A stretch of DNA of 64,000 nt from Zygnema cylindricum (lineage: Eukaryota; Streptophyta; Zygnematophyceae; Zygnematales; Zygnemataceae). The stretch is taken from assembly GCA_037447655.1 (NCBI GenBank), contig JBBHKE010002832.1:1-64000 (forward strand), read 5' to 3'. Each line of letters starts with the position of its first letter. The stretch's first letter is position 1. Below, one piece after another: positions 1-10,573 of the stretch. Made by a program: the position numbers and the translations under genes. Under the pieces are notes generated by a model. That model did no database searches. It saw nothing but the letters and a program-made list of their open reading frames with translations, and had not been told where the DNA came from.

Positions 1-364
1 GTCGTGTAGTACGAAGCACCTGATACCGTCCAAGTGTGCTTCGTCATTTATGGTCCCTTCTGAATCACGTCCATCAATTCGATGTCAATCAACGACCCCT
101 CTTGGGTGACTGTACCATACTTTTCTAGATATGCGGTTTGGATCTCGTTCGTCCGATTTCATCAATCCGCTCGTTAATCTCCCGACACGTGTAACTAGTC
201 ATCGGCGCCACTCCGTGAAACCTGCAACACCCTTTTCTTGCCGACGCGTGTCCAACTGGCCGTAAAGTACCCTCTCTTAGTCTTTTATTACTGTAACACT
301 ATTTGAGGTAAGTATTACAGGTTTTCATTTCCCAAAATATTCTAAGTCTTTAATTCCTCATCAC
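1..364. other. No gene recognised (left edge)
   Basis: I see no coding exon, RNA gene or clear repeat boundary here. The stretch adjoins a decayed Copia-type LTR and may include its unrecognisable outer end. A TG at position 292 was considered as the LTR start but has no matching target duplication. Confidence 0.4.
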
Positions 365-1401
365 AACTCTATCTACTGAGTAAAGATTTCTAATTTCAAC
401 AAAGATAACCCTGACCCCTTTCTGTTTCCACAAGAATAACTGCCACCTTGACAGATAAAAACACTGACCAACTTCACCCTTGTGAAGACAAGACTCCCTT
501 GAGTCTATAGCAAAAACAATCTATGAATTTGCTCCCCTGAGCAGTAAGTTATGAAGGGTCAAGGTTTACCTTTCTATACAGGAGCTCACTGGGAGAGAGG
601 GGTCTACCTACTAAATTTTCTAAGTCTTAAATCACTCTCGAAACCCTATACTACTAGAGTACGGACCAATCAGATTAATTTATTGTACAGAAAAAAACAG
701 GTGCCGATGTACTTTATGTTTGACCATTGTACGGAATGGCCAAAATGTCGACTTCTGCCACATCCAGATTTTTTCCGGTATTTTCCGGAGATGACGTAGG
801 CCAATGTGATTTTGCCACGTGTCATTTGACGTGGCGATGACCAAAAATTGCCAAAGCGTCCATTCCGCGATCACGACATCTATCACGACCGTTCGATCTA
901 GATCGGCATTTAATTATAGCCATCGAAATTAATTGCGTGGTATTTGTTTCGCGGTCGAAACAAATGCGCTATATTCATTTAGTGAAGCAACGTACGCTGT
1001 AGTATACAAAACTGTGTCTATGTGTGAAAAACTATTCGCGCCGTAAAACGAACTTGTGTACGTATAGTAATTTAAATAAATGTCAAACCCATTATGTATC
1101 AACACCGATTTTAGACTAATAGGATCAAGCTACCGGCTATGGTTGGACTTGACGGACGATAGATACCAGGATCAAATCTTGGGTCCATCAAGTAAGTTTT
1201 GGTAAATCTACCAAAATTTCCCAACTGTCTCTCTATCTCTAAGTGGCATAGGCAGCCATGGCTCTAGCTTCCTCTTCAGCCTTCAGTGACTACGACAAGT
1301 GTGGGGGCTGAAGAGAGAAGTTAGAGGCAGACTGCCTCGCTTTCTTTTCTGCATTTTATTTTAGACCTAGAAAATACTAAAAATAACCATTAATTTCTAC
1401 A
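365..1401 (-). repeat. LTR of the deleted Copia relic (3' LTR)
   Basis: Positions from about 470 onward align with the LTR of the neighbouring Copia element, sharing the blocks around 473-510 and 590-760. The end at 1401 is defined by the change to pol sequence just after an ACA terminus. The second copy of the same LTR follows at 1646-2431 and shares long stretches, for example 820-1200 with 1845-2240. Confidence 0.65.
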
Positions 1402-1645
1402 CTCCCCTTATTTTATGGTCACTCTTTAATTTCAAACAACACTTCTCTCTGCAGAAAATTAGCTTAGGGGAAGGCACAGGTTTTGTCATCATATCTGCTA
1501 CAATCTCGCTATCTGGTCAATACTCTAAACTGATTATTTTGTTTTCTAACTTCTCTTTAACAAAGCTGATTATAATGTCTATGTGTTTGGCTTTAAAATG
1601 GTGTTTAGGATTGGCAACAATAGCGATTGTTGCTTAATTATCACA
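1402..1645 (-). pseudogene. Copia RNase H 3' fragment
   Basis: On the minus strand this segment aligns with the last ~80 codons of the Copia RNase H domain at 4147-4400. It includes the stretch encoding a KPVPSPK-like end near 1465-1490, and carries frame breaks. It stops abruptly near 1645, where the truncated LTR begins. It is a non-functional remnant. Confidence 0.7.
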
Positions 1646-2431
1646 AAAAAAATTTTCAAAGTCCTAAATCCCTCTCTTAACCCTATACTACTAGAGTACA
1701 GACTAATCAGATTAATGTATCGTACAGAAAAGTACAAGTGCCAATGTACTTTATGTACGACCATTGTACGACATGGCCAAAATGTTGACGTCTGCCACAT
1801 CTAGATTTGTTCACGTATTCTCCAAAAATGACGCATGCCAATGTAATTTTGCCACGTGTCATTTGACGTGGCGATGACAGAAAACCACCAAAGCGTCCAT
1901 TCGGCGATCTCGGCATCTATCAGGCCGTTCGATCTAGATCAGCATTTAATTATAGCCGTCGAAATTAATTGCGTGGTATTTGTTTCACGGTCGAAACAAA
2001 TGCGCGATATTCATTTCGTGAAGTAACGTAAGCCGTAGTATACAAAACTGTGTCTATGTGTGAAAAACTATTCGCGGCGTAAAACGAACTTGTGTACGTA
2101 TAGTAATTTAAATAAATGTCAAACCCATTATGTATCAACGCCGATTTTAGACTTATACGATAAAGCTTCCAACGACGGCTGGTCTTGACGGACTGTAGGT
2201 ACCAGGATCAAATCTTGGGTCCATCAAGTAAGTTTTGGTAAATCTACCAAAATCTACCACCTTTCTCTCTATCTCTAAGCGGCATAGGCAGCCATGGCTC
2301 TAACTTCCTCTTCAGCCTTTAGTGACTGCGATAAGTGTGGGGGCTGAAGCGAGGAGTTAGAGGCAGACTGCCTCTTTTCTGCATTTTGTTTTAGACGTAG
2401 AAAATACAAAAAATAACCATTTATTTCTACA
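1646..2431 (-). repeat. Truncated second LTR of the Copia relic
   Basis: It is nearly collinear with 610-1401 (same order of blocks, ending ...TTTCTACA) but lacks the outer ~250 bp of the LTR. Its left boundary is the deletion junction with the RNase H fragment. Confidence 0.65.
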
Positions 2432-3095
2432 GACCCTGACTCATTGCATGGACTTACATCGGCGAGGTTTGTTCATCGCTGGTCCACGAGAAGCAAGTTT
2501 GCATAATAAATGGGTAAGGTTACGGTTATCAAAAAAGACGAGCGTTTTTTATGTGGAACAATTTAGCATTTTGACCGAGAACAAAACATATAAAAGGCAA
2601 TGAATGAAAAACCGCACTATTCAATGTTATTAAAGCACCGTACTACTAAGGTATGCGGTGAGCAGTATGATAAACAAAGTCATGTTGTTAGCATATACCG
2701 AAGATAAACAAAGGGGAAGATGCCAATCACATTATATATAATTCAATACAAAATAGTCATTAGGTCAAACATCAAACAAAATGAAAAAATATTGAACTAA
2801 AAAAAAAATAGCATAAGTTGACACGAATAAACAAATTTATAACAACAATAGAAATTAAGATAAAACAACTGTATATTCCATAGTGAAATCCTTTACAACA
2901 TTATACTTAACAAATAATGTATCAAAACCATTTAATATACAATATGCTACAAAGCTATAAGTTTTACAGTATTCCTAAAGATTTCGTCTATAAAATGGAA
3001 ACCCCCCACTAAAAAAAAAAAAAAACCTTGGTAATACTATAGACACTATCTAAGTGGTAACGATCCGTCACGACGAAGAGAGGTTCCAACAATTA
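2432..3095. other. AT-rich gap between two Copia elements, no gene
   Basis: This is AT-rich DNA with short A and AT runs. No open frame of note, RNA gene or inverted repeat was recognised. It separates the deleted Copia relic from the full-length Copia element. Confidence 0.5.
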
Positions 3096-4082
3096 TGTGT
3101 CCCCTATTGGACTGCAAAATTCATGAAGCCTCTAGATAGCTTTTGACTAACCCACTTTCAACTAGGACTGCTGCTACCCAAGCAACAATTAGACAATATG
3201 ACTGCACCCTTGTGCAGTCTGGACTCCCCTGAGTCCACAGCAAGAAAAATCACTGAAAACACCCAACCAGGCGATTAATTATAGAGTGTCAAAGATGACA
3301 ATATTTATACAAGCTTGTTTCGAGAGAGGCGCTACCTCCTCAATCCTCTAAGTCATAAACCCATCTCACAACCCCTATCTACTTATGTACAAACCAATCA
3401 AAAGACTGTACAGTATAGAAAGGTACTAGGGCCGATGTACTTTCAGTACGACCTGTGTACGACAAAGCCATAGAGTGGACATCTGTCTCCTCTGGACTTG
3501 TCCTCCTGCTCCCAGGGATTCTCGCTTCCCAATGATATCTTGCCACGTGTGGACATGTCATGTCACATCCGAAAATCGCCAAGGACGCCATTCCGGGATC
3601 TCGGCGATGATGAGGGGCGTCGGATCCAAACCGGCTTTTAATGTTTGCCGTCCAAAATAACAAATGTCCGGTACATTTGTTTCGGGCGCACTCAAAACTC
3701 AAATAGTTTTTATATCCTCAATTTGTTATTTTGTTAATCGAATTAATGATCTAACTAATATTTAAATGGCTATCAAACCCTATATATCCCAACGGACTAC
3801 GATAGACTGGTAAGAGCTGACTGCTACGCCTCGCTCTGCCGGTCGGAGGTTCGAGTCCTACCGAACTTAACTTTTTTGTTGAGAGTGACTAAGGTCACTC
3901 TTAAGTCTTGCCTATGGAGCACAGGCTGCCATGGCTCCACCGTCCTCTCTCTCTTTCAGTGACTACAACAAGTATGGGGGCAAGAAAGAGAAGGTGGAGG
4001 CAAGCTGCCTATGCTTTTCTTTTAGCTATTTTAATCAATTAAGACCTAGAAAATTTCTCCCCTAAATCTAATGATTTCAACA
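3096..4082 (-). repeat. Copia 3' LTR
   Basis: This 987-bp copy is highly similar over its whole length to 15572-16562. It ends where the polypurine tract and pol sequence begin at 4083. It contains a tRNA-like A-box/B-box unit on the opposite strand at 3808-3877. Confidence 0.9.
3808..3877 (+). promoter_or_regulatory. tRNA-like Pol III promoter unit inside the Copia 3' LTR, antisense
   Basis: A weak A-box-like TGGTAAGAGCT (3808-3818) is followed 29 bases later by GGTTCGAGTCC (3848-3858), a perfect match to the B-box consensus. A run of six T (3872-3877), which can end Pol III transcription, follows. The unit is on the plus strand, antisense to the retrotransposon. The T-arm stem pairs only partly, so this is not a working tRNA gene by eye. 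What is seen is the boxes and T run; transcription is inference. Confidence 0.5.
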
Positions 4083-4095
4083 CTCCCCTTATTTT
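4083..4095 (-). other. Copia polypurine tract
   Basis: Read on the minus strand, a purine-rich AATAAGGGGAG block lies directly before the LTR start (TGTTGAAATC). This is the usual position of the plus-strand primer in LTR retrotransposons. The relic at 1402 has the same block after its LTR. Confidence 0.65.
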
Positions 4096-4146
4096 CTAGT
4101 CTAATTTTAGTTTCTCTTTTAACCCACACTTTTCTTTGCAGTATTT

Positions 4147-4988
4147 TCACTTAGGAGAGGGCACAGGTTTTGTCATCATATCAGCTACCATTTCTCCATT
4201 ACCTCTATACACAAGATTCACAATTTTGTTTTCAACCTTTTCCCTCACAAAACTCAATCTTATATCGATATGCTTAGCCTTAAAATGATGTTTTAGATTG
4301 GCTGCAATTGCAATTTCAGCCTGATTATCACAAAACACTACATGCACTCCCTTCTTCATATACCCCAGTTCTTGTAATAAAGACTTGACCCACATCAACT
4401 CTTTCACAGCAAAACAAGATGCCATGTACTCAGCCTCCATAGTGGATTGAGCAACCACCTTTTGTTGCTTGCTACTCCAACAACAAACACATTCACCCAT
4501 ATATAACACATATCCAGAAGTGCATCTTCTCATAGTTGCATCCCCATAACTGGCATCACTCCAAGTAGTGATGTTAGTGTGCTCCCCTCCCAAATGCAAA
4601 CAAAAATCCTTGGTTCCCACCTTCTATCTCATGACTCTCTTGGCTGCCTCCTAGTCTCTCTTCCTAGGATCATTAAGACTCCTACTGAGGACTCCAACTG
4701 CTAGTGCTATGTCCGGTCTAATACAATTTATAAAGTAAATCAAGCTTCCTATAAGCTGTTTGAAAGGAATAGACTTCATAAACTGTCTCTCTTCTAGACC
4801 CATCCGATCATCTAGTAGTATCATTCCTCTTTCTACACTCCTTTCACTTACATTCTTCAAGTCCATGGGAGTGGTACAACTATTTTCTTTTTCCATCTGA
4901 AATTTCTCTAGCATATTTCCGATAACTTCTTTTTGAGTAAGTCTGATTATCCTGTTCCCCCTATCTTTTTCTATTTGAATCCCCAAAA
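4147..4988 (-). pseudogene. Copia RT C-terminus and RNase H (3' part of pol)
   Basis: Read on the minus strand, this begins at the Gypsy insertion point inside RT (LGIQIEKDR near 4955-4985) and continues through the conserved region ending in a DPRKRD-like block near 4650. It then reads the RNase H domain from 4620 to 4147. Visible hallmarks are WSDASYGD, the SSKQQKVVAQSTMEAEYMA block with catalytic acidic residues, and FCDNQ. A stop near 4621-4650 breaks the frame. Copia RNase H removes RNA from the RNA:DNA hybrid during reverse transcription. Confidence 0.85.
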
Positions 4989-4993
4989 TATAT
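4989..4993. other. 5-bp target site duplication (left) of the Gypsy element
   Basis: TATAT directly precedes the left Gypsy LTR. The identical TATAT at 12230-12234 directly follows the right LTR. This marks a clean insertion into the Copia RT gene. Confidence 0.9.
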
Positions 4994-5452
4994 TGTAAAA
5001 GAGGCACGATACACCACAACACCTTACAGTGCACAGCGGAAAACACCAAGGATCTTCCCGTAGCAACAGCAGGAATACACAAAACTCACAAACAAGGTTG
5101 AGCTTTATTACTTGAGAGAGAGTACAAGGTTGCGCCAGCTGTGTAGGTTTACTTCAGGTCCCCATTCACTAGGTCTACTCGCCTATTTAAACTAGCTAAC
5201 TGCTAGTCAACCTAGTACTATACAGTTGTGCACGTGGACCTTCGCGGCCAACCGAGATCTATCCAAAACTTCCTTCTAGAACTATACAATTCCATCTACA
5301 TTCTGCGGCATTGCTATGCTGCGCTGCTGCGCTACTAAGTTGCTATGCTGCTATGCTGCGCTGGTCTTGAATCGCAGCTACGCTGGTCTGGAATCGCAAC
5401 TATAGCAGCCTAGCCCCAGCCACTAAGTACCCAAATTTGTAACCCTGTTACA
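4994..5452 (-). repeat. Gypsy 3' LTR
   Basis: The 459-bp LTR matches 11772-12229 over its full length with a few substitutions and a one-base indel near 5050. It contains short CTATGCTGCG-type repeats at about 5310-5370. Confidence 0.93.
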
Positions 5453-5469
5453 GTGCCTCCCACTAAGGG
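5453..5469 (-). other. Gypsy polypurine tract
   Basis: The minus strand reads CCCTTAGTGGGAGGCAC immediately before the LTR start TGTAAC. This is the expected plus-strand primer position. Confidence 0.6.
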
Positions 5470-5555
5470 TTCAGCGTCCCGCTGAACTTTGATTGACTCA
5501 GGGAAACTGCAATTGCCGGAGTGTCATATGTTTCTTCGCGATACTCTTCGAACTC

Positions 5556-7176
5556 CTAGCGAAGGGCGTCGAGTTGATTTTGGAGCTGTTCACATCGGGT
5601 CTCTAGTAACGCGATGTGATGATCTGTAGCTGCCAACTGCCTTCGAGTGATGCGTTCCCGAACCTGATTTTCCCCTTCCTCGACCTCTGGTACTTTGGGT
5701 TGCTGCGGAACGTCTGTTGATGCAGGCTCCTCGGGTGCCGGAATCCTGGTTTCTTCGGAATCAGCCACTGGGGGGAACTTCCTCTGGTTCCTCGTCCGCC
5801 GGTTCCCACCGAGGTACCTTCCGTAATTTGAAGGACACGTGTTTCCTTGCAGCTCGGGCCCGCTGCAGAGCATTCCTTCGAGCAAGCTTGAGTACTCGCA
5901 CCTCAGGGGTGACCTCCGCTCGAGAGATGATGTCGTGGAGGCGGACATCCCACGCGTGATAACGACAGAGTAACCCGGGAACATCAATCGTGTACCTGTA
6001 GTTGTCCTCTACCACTTCCACGAACGGTAAGGTGGGAGGATTAAACTACACATAGCCTTTATGATTATTTCCTAGGTCCTTGGTCCGCATGAAATTCCAC
6101 GCTGGGTGTGACGGAACGTCGGCAAGGATACGGATAGGATCTCCAGGCTTCCCTATACGCCATTCCTCGGGCCACTCCGAGGGGTTCCAATAAAACCTTT
6201 TGGCGAAGCTGAAGGCGAGGTCCGTATGCTGGGTGTCGACCGATAGTGGGAAGAGGTAGTCGGGGATTTCCTCTCCCTGTTCACTCTCCTCCTCCGAATC
6301 TCTTCGGTTTTTGCGCAAGAGAAACACATCGTCACCACTGGGGTATTGTTCCTTTACCTTCCTCTCCGCGCTTTCAGACGACTGCTCGTCCGCGGTGCTC
6401 TCCTTGTTTGGGTCCCTCATCACCTCGAGATCTGAGGCGCGCTCCTCAATTGGCAGAGGCGTTGGTTCGCGTTCCGGTTCCTCCGCCTCCGACAGCTCAT
6501 GATCCACTTGAAATTCCTGATCACCTTCCCGAGTTGGGGTGTATTCAGGGTCCTGTGAGTTTTCTGACCCCTCCCCTCCACTTGTCTCTGCCGGTCCTGC
6601 CTCGCTCTTTGCGCTTTCCTACGGTTCCGGCTCCACTTCTACTTCTCTTCGCTTGCTTGCTTCCACCATGGCCTTCGCCGCCCTTAGCAATCTCTCGGGA
6701 CGGTTCGGGTCTCCATGTCCCACACGTACCAGTCTCCTCCTTTTCGGTGGTGGAGAGGACGACGACGCCATAGACACTGCCGAACCAGACAATTCCGGTA
6801 GCTCTAATAGCGAAGGTAAACTGATTGTGCCGAGAGAAGCAGTTTCCAAGCTGCCGAGACTGGGTTGGGTGTGAGGACGAATGACGGCTATATTCCCGGG
6901 GGTTGAGGGTTTCACTTTTGGGTTGTGCGAAGCGTCGCAGTGTGCGAGGGTATAGCAGTATCCAACATTAATAAAACTGCGCTGCTGCGGCGGAACCGAG
7001 GGTTCGTCGTCACCTACATAGTGAAACACAATTGCGTCGTTGCGCTTTCTTGTCAGCGCAGCGGTGGTGCTGCGATCCTCTGACGTCATCGTGACCATGT
7101 TGCGCTGCGGTGGCTGCGCTGCTACGGCGCTGCTGTGTGGTAACATCGCCGCTGCGGTCCTTTGTCGCGTCCCCAA
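5556..7176 (-). pseudogene. Extra reading frame downstream of chromovirus integrase, function unknown
   Basis: Between the chromodomain stop (7267) and the polypurine tract lies about 1.6 kb that is open in one minus-strand frame from 7176 to 5764, except for TAG codons at 6619-6621 and 6046-6048. One frame change near 5770-5830 then leads into a frame ending at 5556. The predicted product (~540 residues) has a basic segment with KRRRLVRVG near 6720-6745, a long acidic Glu/Ser-rich middle (6300-6600), a tryptophan-rich stretch (WNPSEWPEEWRIGKP near 6140-6190) and a C-terminal coiled-coil-like end (5556-5650). I do not recognise the family. Many LTR elements carry such additional 3' frames, but no env-like signal peptide or membrane span is visible here. 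Confidence 0.6.
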
Positions 7177-7266
7177 TATGATTGCGATGGTTGTGCCACT
7201 GCGATTCGCTCCTTTGTTGCGGCCCCTGCGATTGCCCCTCCGATAAGGCGGAGTGTCCTCACTCCG

Positions 7267-8670
7267 CTAAAACCGGCGCAGCAGCTCCGGGGAATGCAGA
7301 TCCCCCTCGTCCACCCAAGAGTCGTCCTCGGCACCGTAACCCTTCCAATGCACCAAGTATTGGATGGAGTTGGAATTCCGAGAGTGACGTGATTGAAGGA
7401 TCTCTTCCACCTCATACTCGTCTGAGGTTTCTCGAACGGGTGGTAGAGGAGTATGCCGTCGTCGATTAGGGAACATTGAATCAGGATCACGGAATGGTTT
7501 AAGAAGTGAAACATGGAAAACATTGTGGATATGCCATTCCGTCGGGATATCCAACTTGTAAGCTACGTCGCCCACACGGAAAGAATTGTGAATGGGCGCG
7601 TGAACTTTGGTGCCAACTTCTTAGAGAGGGCACACGGCAAGGAGAGGTTTACCATATTAAGGCGAACCTTGTCCCCCACACAGAAGACGGTGTCCTTCCG
7701 ATGAGCGTCGGCCTGCGACTTTTGACGATCCTTTGCCATTTGTCGCGCCTTGGCCGCCTTTTCCAGGTTTCATTGCAAAGTTTTGGCAAATTCCAGAGCA
7801 GTCGGTGTTTGGCAGTCCGCTACCAATAAGTTTTGGGGAAGAGTGGGTTGTCGTCCATTGAGGGAGAATGGCGTAGCATTTGTTGACGAGTGCACTGCAC
7901 TGTTGTATGCTACCTCGATCGCCGTTAAATGGTCCACCCAATCCGTTTAATGCACCGAGACATAAGCCCGCAATGCTTCCTCCAAAGTTCGATTCACCCT
8001 TTCAGTTTGACCATCAGTTTGAGGGTGGTAGGCTGTGGACATGGCCAGCTGCGTTCCACATAACGCAAATAGATTTTGCCAAAAGTGGCTCACAAATTTT
8101 CGATCGCGGTCGCTGACGATCCTTTTCGGAAGTCCGTGATGGCGGAATATTTCCCGAAAGAATAAGTCCGCGATATCTCGTGCAGTAGCTGTAGTGGACG
8201 TGGGTAGAAAATGTGCCATTTTCGTCAGGTAATCCACGACGACGAAGATTGAGTCGTAGCCCTCCTTCGTCCGAGGAAGGGCCAAGATAAAATCCATCGA
8301 GATCGCCTCCCAAGGAACAGATGGTATTGGGAGGGGGTGTAACAAGCCTTGTTGCTTTGAATCCGATTTGTTTCTATTACACGAGTCACACGTCCGGACA
8401 TATTCTGCAATGTCTCGAGTCATGTTTGGCCAGTAATACGCTACAGCGACACGTGCGGTTGTTTTATCCCGCCCAAAATGTCCACTAAGCGGCTCGTCGT
8501 GACTCATTTGAAGAATCGTGTGACGAAGTGCCGTATTTGTTGGCACATATAGCCGTGTTGTCTTACTCGGTCTGTACCGCCACATATCATTGGCGGTTCG
8601 AACAAGTACTTTCCGTTTGATGAGTTCCTTTAGTGAATCATCGTCGCCGTAGGCGGCCTTTATCCGACTT
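7267..8670 (-). pseudogene. Gypsy integrase with C-terminal chromodomain
   Basis: The integrase zinc-binding region (GHFGRDKT ... CDSCNRNK) is at about 8380-8510. The catalytic core shows DFILALPRTKEG (8270-8305), SDRDRKF (8090-8115) and the YHPQTDGQTERVNRTLEE block (7975-8030) that carries the catalytic Glu. Stops at about 7947 and near 7790 interrupt the C-terminal part. The frame at 7267-7575 encodes a VFHVSLLKPF-type segment and a chromodomain (YEVEEILQSR ... YLVHWKGYG). In this family the chromodomain guides integration toward modified chromatin. All is on the minus strand and in the order of the parent element. Confidence 0.85.
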
Positions 8671-8675
8671 AACCA

Positions 8676-10501
8676 CTATTCGTCCACTTGCACCATAGTG
8701 GTGACTGCGTTGAGCTTCGGATCTTGCGCTTCAGTCAACGTTGGGCTTTTCTCTTTCACAGAGTCTTCGTTCCCCTGCTGCGATGCTTGCGGTCGTTGCT
8801 CCGCTGTCGGCGCACCGACGTCAGGTCTTCTTGACAGCGCATCCGCCGGGTTCGTTTTGCCCGGCTTATATTCAATAACAAGTTCCGGACCGAAGGTTTG
8901 CAGAAACGTCACCCAGCGCACTTGTTTCTTGGACAACTTCGGCTGGGTTTGGAGATATTTTAAGGCGTGGTGATCCGTGATAACCGTGATCCGTTTTCCC
9001 TGAACGTAACACTTCCAAACCTCCAGCGCATTGATAATAGCTATTGTTTCCTTCTTATGGGTAGCCCAGTTCAATTCTGCTGCCTTTAGTTTGCGACTAT
9101 CATAGGCGATGGGTTGAAGGCCTTTTCCTTGATCTTGCATAAGGATCGCTCCAATAGCCATATCGATAGCGTCAGTGATTATCATCCAAGGTAAGTCCGG
9201 ATCGGGAACAGCTAACACAGGGGCGATAACCAACCGCTCCTTTAGCGTGTTAAAGGCTGTTCCTTGCGCCGCTTTCCAATCATAGGGCGCATCATTCTTG
9301 AGCAATTCCGTGAGCGGTGCAGCGATTTTTGCGAAACCTTCGACAAAACGTCGATAATAGGAGCATAGTCCGAGAAAGCTTCGTAACTCCGTAATATTCG
9401 CCGGCTGCGGCCACTCCTTAACTGCCCTAGTCTTGTTTGGATCTACTGCGATCCCGTCCCGGCTCACCACATGGCCTAAAATATCAATCTTCTCCTTGAA
9501 GAAGTCACATTTACTTCTTTTTGCGTATAACTTATGCTCCCGAAGGACTTGGAGGATTGTCCGTAAGTGCTTCATATGCTCCTCTTGCGTTCGACTATAC
9601 ACCAATATGTCATCTAAGAAGAGGATCACAAACGCGTCCAGATATTGCCAAAAGATGGAATTCATTAAATGCATAAAGGTCGCCGGTGCGTTAGTCAACC
9701 CAACGGCATTACCCGAAACTGGAAATGACCGTATCGAGTTCTGAACGCCGTATTCTCCACATCTTCCTCGGCAATTCTAATCTGGTGGTAGCCGCTCCGC
9801 AAGTCTATTTTCGAAAAATATTTGGCACATCGAAGCCGATCCAACAATTCGTCTATCCTCGGTAGGGGGTACGCATTCTTCACCGTTAATTTGTTCAGCG
9901 CTCGGTAGTCAACGCACATACGAAAACCTCCATCTTTCTTGTTCACAAAGAGAACGCGGGCTCCATACGGTGACTTGCTTGGTTCGATTGCTCCGGCTTC
10001 GACCAACTCCGCGAGTTACTTTTTGAGTTCGTCCAATTCGGTGTAGCTCATCTTGTACATCCGATTAGCCGGGGATACCGCTCCAGGAACAAGCTCTATC
10101 CTATGGTCTACTTCGCGCTTCGAAGGTAATCCTTCGGGGAGCTTTGGGGGAAATACATCTGTGTAATCCTCGAGAAGTTTTGTCACGACTTTCGGGGCCT
10201 CTTCGGAAGACTTTCCAATGTCATCACTTTCTTTGCAGTCGAAGTCGGGGTCCTTCTTCTTCCATTCTTCGGGGATCTCCTCCTTCGCCTCCTCCATTGG
10301 CTGGATGACCGCCATACAAATCATTTCCCCTTTCTTGAGTGCCCTCTTAAGCTGTAAGGCCGAAAGCAAGCGTCCCTCTTCCGCTCCCTTACCAGCCGCT
10401 CCCGCTGTTACCTCAAACTCTTCTTCACCATTCTTCACTCTCATGGCGCCACTTCTCCAATCAATCGTCGGATTCCATTTTTGCAGCCACGGCTTCCCCA
10501 A
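8676..10501 (-). pseudogene. Gypsy reverse transcriptase and RNase H
   Basis: RT begins near 10200 (the VDHRIELVPGA motif) and continues through [13 protein letters not shown] (9870-9920), the [12 protein letters not shown] block (about 9780-9830) and the catalytic FLDDILVYS motif (9595-9625). The RNase H domain ([20 protein letters not shown]) is at about 9120-9180. The frame has a TAA at 10016-10018 and a one-base-type frame change near 9695-9698, just before the NAPATF motif, so it cannot make a full polyprotein. It reads in the same direction as gag. Confidence 0.88.
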
Positions 10502-10573
10502 GATTACCTCATGGTCCCCCAGAGGTAATACATGAAGCGTGTCGTACCATCGGAATTTCCCAATGCCGACGCG

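Larger units (their letters stand above)
365..2431 (-). mobile_element. Internally deleted Copia-type LTR element relic
   Basis: Two diverged copies of one LTR family flank only about 240 bp of internal DNA. That internal DNA aligns with the 3' end of the Copia RNase H region seen intact at 4147-4620. The first LTR ends at 1401 and is followed by the same polypurine-type junction as the larger element at 4083. The second LTR copy is truncated on its left and ends at 2431. The structure is what remains after a deletion running from the RNase H gene into the 5' LTR of a minus-strand element. The left boundary is uncertain by about 100 bp. The family is related to, but distinct from, the Copia element at 3096-16562. 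Confidence 0.7.

Noticed and set aside
3808-3877. Functional tRNA gene
   Set aside because: The B-box is perfect but the T-arm stem has a mismatch and I cannot draw an acceptor stem or anticodon arm. It is called tRNA-like only.
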